Below, in pieces: positions 60,101 through 64,000 of a stretch of 64,000 bases of DNA. The stretch comes from Ricinus communis. Lineage: Eukaryota; Streptophyta; Magnoliopsida; Malpighiales; Euphorbiaceae. The position numbers were made by a program, and so were the translations under genes. Numbering within the stretch: the stretch's first letter is position 1; every line of letters starts with the position of its first letter. The notes under the pieces were generated by a model. It ran no database searches. It had not been told where the DNA came from and saw nothing but the letters and a program-made list of their open reading frames with translations. The stretch lies in the NCBI RefSeq assembly GCF_019578655.1, contig NC_063257.1, positions 24,321,939-24,385,938 on the forward strand, given 5' to 3'.

Positions 60101-62510
60101 AGAAAACAACCCGTGAAATTGTAATCTTGTGAAAAAGACCCAAAAAGTGGTATATTTATCAATATGAGAAAATAACCCCGTAAGAGGGGAATATTTATCA
60201 ATATTAGAAAACAATTGCGTAAGAGGGGTATATCTTTTAACATGAGAAAACAACCCCAAAAATGTGGTATATTTATCAATTTGAGAGAACAAGAGGGGTA
60301 TATTTGTTAATATTAGAAAACAACCACGTAAGAGGGGTATATCTTTCAACATGAGAAAACAACCCCAGAAAAGTGGTATATTTTCTAATACGAGAAGACA
60401 ACCCCGTAAGAGGGGTATATTTGTTAATATTAGAACACAACTCCGTAAGAGGGGTATATTTATCAATATTAGAAAACAACCCATAAGAGGGGTATATCTT
60501 TTAACATGAGAAAACAAACCTAAAAAACTAGTACATTTGTCAATATTAGAGAACAACAACGTAAGAGGGGTATAATTGTCTATATGAGAAAACAACCTGT
60601 AAGACGGTTATTTTTATGAATATTAGAAAACAACCCCGTAAGAGGGGTATATCTTTCAACATGAGAAAACAACCCCAGAAAAGAGGTATATTTGTCAATT
60701 CCATAAAAGAACCCCGTAAGAGGGGTATATTTATCAATATTAGAGAACAACACCGTAACAGGGATATATTTGTCAATATTAGAAAACACCCCGTAAGAGG
60801 GGTATATCTTTCAATATGAGAAAAGAACCCCAAAAAAGTGATGCTTTTCAATATGAGAAAACAAACCCGTAAGAATGGTATATTTGTCAACATCAGAAAA
60901 TAACCCCGTAAGAGGGATATATCTTTCAACATGAGAAAACAACACCAAAAAAGTATTATATTTGTCAATATGTGAAAAGAATCCCGTAAGAGGGGTATAT
61001 GTGTCAATATTAGAAAGCAACCCCGTAAGAGGGCTATATCTTTCAACATGAGAAAACAACCCCAGAAAAATGGTATAATATTCAATACGAGAAAACAACC
61101 CGTAACAGGGGTATATTTGTAAATATTAGAGAACAACCCCATAAGAGGGATTTATTTGTTAATATTAGAAAATACCCCCGTAACTGGGGTATATGTTTCA
61201 ATATGAGAAAACAACCCTAAAAAGTTATATATTTTTCAATATGAGAAAACAACCCCGTAAGAGGGGTATATTTGTCAATATTAGAAAACAACCCTGTAAG
61301 AGGGATATATCTTTCAACATGAGAAAACAACCCCAAAAAAGTAGTATATTTGAAAATATGAGAAAACAATCCCGTAAGAGGGGTATGTAGAAAGCAACCC
61401 CGTAAAGCGGTATATTATTATCTTTCAACATGAGAAGATAACCCCGAAAGAGGGATATATTTATCAATATTATAAAACAACGCTGTAAGAGGGGTATATC
61501 TTTCAACATGAGAAAGCAACAACAAAAAAGTGGTATTTTTGTAAATATGAGAAAACAACCCCGTAAGAGGGTTAAATTTATCAATATTAGAAAAGAACCC
61601 CATAATAAGGGTATATCTTTGAACAAGAGAAAACAACAACAAAAAAGTGGTATATATGTCAATGTGAGAAAACAACACCGTAAGAGGGGTATATTTGTTA
61701 ATATTAGAGAACAACCCCATAAGAGGGGTATATCTTTCAACGTGAGAAAACAACCCCAAAAAACTGGTATATTATTTATATTAGAAAACAACCCTATAAG
61801 AGGAGTATATTTGTCAATATTAGAAAACAACCCCTTAAGAGGGGTATATTTGTCAATATAAGAAAATAACCCCGTAAGACGAGTATATCTTTCAACTTGA
61901 GAAAACAACCACAAAAGACTGGTATATTTGTCAATATTAGAAAACAACCCCGTAAGAGGGGTATATTTCTCAATATTAGAAAATAACCCCTTAAGATTGG
62001 TATATTTGCCAATATTAGGAGACAACCCCGTAAGAGGGGTATAACTATCAACATGAGAAAACAACCCAAAAAACTGGTATATCTGTCAATATTAGAAAAT
62101 AACCCTGTAAGAGGGATATAATTGTCAATATGAAAAAATAACCCCGTAAGAGGGTTATATTTATCAATATTAGAAAACAACCCCGTAAGGGGGATCTATC
62201 TTTCAACATGAGAAAACAACCCCAAAAAAATGATATATTTTTCAATACGAGTAAACAACCCCGTAAGAGGAGTATATTTGTTAGTATTAGAGAACAACGC
62301 GTAAGAGGGGTATATCTTTCAACATGAGAAAACAATCCCAAAAAAGTGGTATATTTGTCAAAATTAGAAAACAACCCCGTAAGAGGGGAATATTTGTCAA
62401 TATTAGAAAACAACTGTGTAAGAAGGGTATATCTTTTAACAAGAGAAAACAACCCCAAAAAATTAGTATATTTGTCAATTTGAGAAAACAAGAGGGGTAT
62501 GTTTGTTAAA
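45183..62510 (-). repeat. Core of the 39-bp satellite array, reversed orientation, mainly trimeric
   Basis: About 17.3 kb of nearly pure 39-bp monomers (roughly 440 if all are full length). Three types alternate: one with CCCCAAAAAAGTGG, one with CCCCGTAAGAGGGG followed by 'tatatttgtcaatatt', and one with the same GC part followed by 'tatatctttcaacatgag'. A common order of the three gives a 117-bp repeat, with many local departures. Three reading frames (one plus, two minus) stay open for long stretches, giving 13-residue peptide repeats such as 'MRKQPQKSGIFVN'. Frequent one-base indels and equal openness on both strands argue against coding. Confidence 0.93.
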
Positions 62511-63010
62511 NNNNNNNNNNNNNNNNNNNNNNNNNNNNNNNNNNNNNNNNNNNNNNNNNNNNNNNNNNNNNNNNNNNNNNNNNNNNNNNNNNNNNNNNNN
62601 NNNNNNNNNNNNNNNNNNNNNNNNNNNNNNNNNNNNNNNNNNNNNNNNNNNNNNNNNNNNNNNNNNNNNNNNNNNNNNNNNNNNNNNNNNNNNNNNNNNN
62701 NNNNNNNNNNNNNNNNNNNNNNNNNNNNNNNNNNNNNNNNNNNNNNNNNNNNNNNNNNNNNNNNNNNNNNNNNNNNNNNNNNNNNNNNNNNNNNNNNNNN
62801 NNNNNNNNNNNNNNNNNNNNNNNNNNNNNNNNNNNNNNNNNNNNNNNNNNNNNNNNNNNNNNNNNNNNNNNNNNNNNNNNNNNNNNNNNNNNNNNNNNNN
62901 NNNNNNNNNNNNNNNNNNNNNNNNNNNNNNNNNNNNNNNNNNNNNNNNNNNNNNNNNNNNNNNNNNNNNNNNNNNNNNNNNNNNNNNNNNNNNNNNNNNN
63001 NNNNNNNNNN
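62511..63010. other. Assembly gap (500 N)
   Basis: Exactly 500 unknown bases, which looks like a fixed-size scaffold gap. The array type changes from core on the left to higher-order repeat on the right across it. Confidence 0.98.
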
Positions 63011-64000
63011 AAAATGGGTTAATTTTATAATATGAGAAACAACTGTAAAAGGGGTATATTTGTCGATATAAGAATATAACCCTATAAACGTGGTGTATCT
63101 AAGCGAATTCCGAGAAAACAACCTCATAATAGTGCTAATAATTTAATATGAGAATACGACTCCGTAAAAGTGGTATATTTATCAATATATTAAAATAACC
63201 CCGTAAAACTTGTATATTTATGAATATAAAAACAACCACAGTAAAATACAGATCATGAAAGTGGTGAAAATAACATCCGTAGGAGGGGTAAAAACTTTTA
63301 ATATGAGCCGTCCCAAAGAAATATCAAGTTATTTATCAATCGGAGAATATATGCCTGTAATTTTGGTATATTTGTGAATATGAGAATACAACCCCTTAAT
63401 TGGATTAATTTTATAACATTAGAAAATAATCCCGTAAAAGAGGTATATTTGCGAGCATAAAAAAATAACCCCGTAAAACGTGGATATTTATGGATTTGAG
63501 AAAATAACCCCATAATTGTACTAACAATTTAATATGAGAAAACGACCTCATAAAAGTGGTATATTTATCAATATAAGAAAATAACCCCGTAAAACATATA
63601 TATTTATGAATCTGAGAAAACAACCCTGTAAAATTAGTGTAATTGCGAGTCTAAGAAAACAGTCTCGTAGAACGGGTAAACTTTTTAATATGAGAAAATA
63701 GGCTCGTACAAGGGGTAAATTTTTTAATATGTGAAACCAACCCCGTTAAATGAGTTAATTTTGTAATATGAGAAAACAACCCCGTAAAAGGGGTATATTT
63801 GTCGATATAAGAAAATAACCGTGTAAAATGTGTATATTTATAAATTTGAGAAAATAACACCATAATATTGCTAATAATTTAATATAAAAAAGGGACCTAG
63901 TAAAAGTGATATATTTATCAATATAAGAAAATAATCCCGTAAAACATGTATATGTATGAATATGAGAAAACAACTCCATAAAAGTAGTGCAATTGCGAGT
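63011..64000 (-). repeat. Higher-order repeat of the 39-bp satellite, reversed orientation
   Basis: Read on the minus strand, the same A-J monomer classes as at 43200-45180 occur in the same order, for about two and a half copies. The A monomer ends at 63650 and 64000, nine monomers apart because H and I are missing and J is doubled. Part of one unit (about 63230-63370) is strongly diverged. The array continues beyond the window. Confidence 0.82.

Noticed and set aside
45226..62180. Dozens of long open frames in the satellite (up to about 300 codons) as genes for repetitive proteins
   Set aside because: Both strands are open equally, the monomer length is a multiple of three, indels shift frames repeatedly, and neighbouring frames overlap completely. 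They are best explained by the repeat unit.
45183..62510. CRISPR-like array
   Set aside because: Repeats are directly adjacent with no unique spacers, no cas genes are present, and the DNA is plant nuclear.
45183..62510. Telomeric or interstitial telomere repeat
   Set aside because: The unit contains ACCCC and GGGGT but no runs of TTTAGGG/CCCTAAA; it is a different 39-bp satellite.
42953..64000. Centromere
   Set aside because: The higher-order structure would fit, but a 39-bp unit is unusually short and there is no CENH3 or map information. I leave it as a question for testing.

Overview
This is plant nuclear DNA made only of repeats; I see no host gene in it. The evidence is a set of Ty3/gypsy LTR retrotransposons of the Athila and Tat/Ogre type, primer-binding sites matching plant tRNA-Asp, and a large AT-rich minisatellite array. 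I cannot name the species. A flowering plant, probably a eudicot, is the most I would infer.

Positions 1-39255 are one old Tat/Ogre-like element on the + strand. Its 5' LTR is cut by the window start (ends 1457) and its 3' LTR is 37008-39255. Its gag was split twice. First, a solo LTR of about 2.3 kb with TSD GTGCT landed at 2445/17445, and a complete 12.7-kb Athila-like element (E1, minus strand, 2546-15225, TSD ATTGT) later inserted into that solo LTR. Second, another Athila-like element (E2, plus strand, 18125-30733, TSD AACCC) landed further along gag. Removing these insertions leaves a Tat internal region of about 7.9 kb in the order gag, protease, RT, RNase H, second RNase H, integrase. 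All parts carry stops or frameshifts.

E1 and E2 share one plan: LTR, tRNA-Asp PBS, gag, protease, RT, RNase H, integrase, then a separate third ORF, a long 3' non-coding tail, PPT and LTR. Upstream of ORF3 both carry the same module: a GC-rich cluster of CACGGCC/GGCCGTG motifs, a TATA-like box, a short pyrimidine-rich leader, and an apparent intron of about 445 bp (GTAAGT donor, GCATTAG acceptor) ending a few bases before the ORF3 ATG. This looks like an internal promoter and spliced leader for ORF3 and is one of the two most interesting observations.

Positions 39256-42952 hold gag and protease relics of further Tat-like elements. From about 42953 to the window end lies a tandem array of a 39-bp monomer. 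The left flank (about 43200-45180, + orientation) and right flank (63011-64000, reversed) have a ten-monomer higher-order repeat of about 390 bp. The 17-kb core (45183-62510) is a simpler, more homogeneous three-monomer repeat (117 bp) in reversed orientation. Orientation flips once, near 45180. A 500-N assembly gap (62511-63010) covers the core-to-flank transition on the right. The many long open frames in the array exist because 39 is a multiple of three; I do not regard them as genes.
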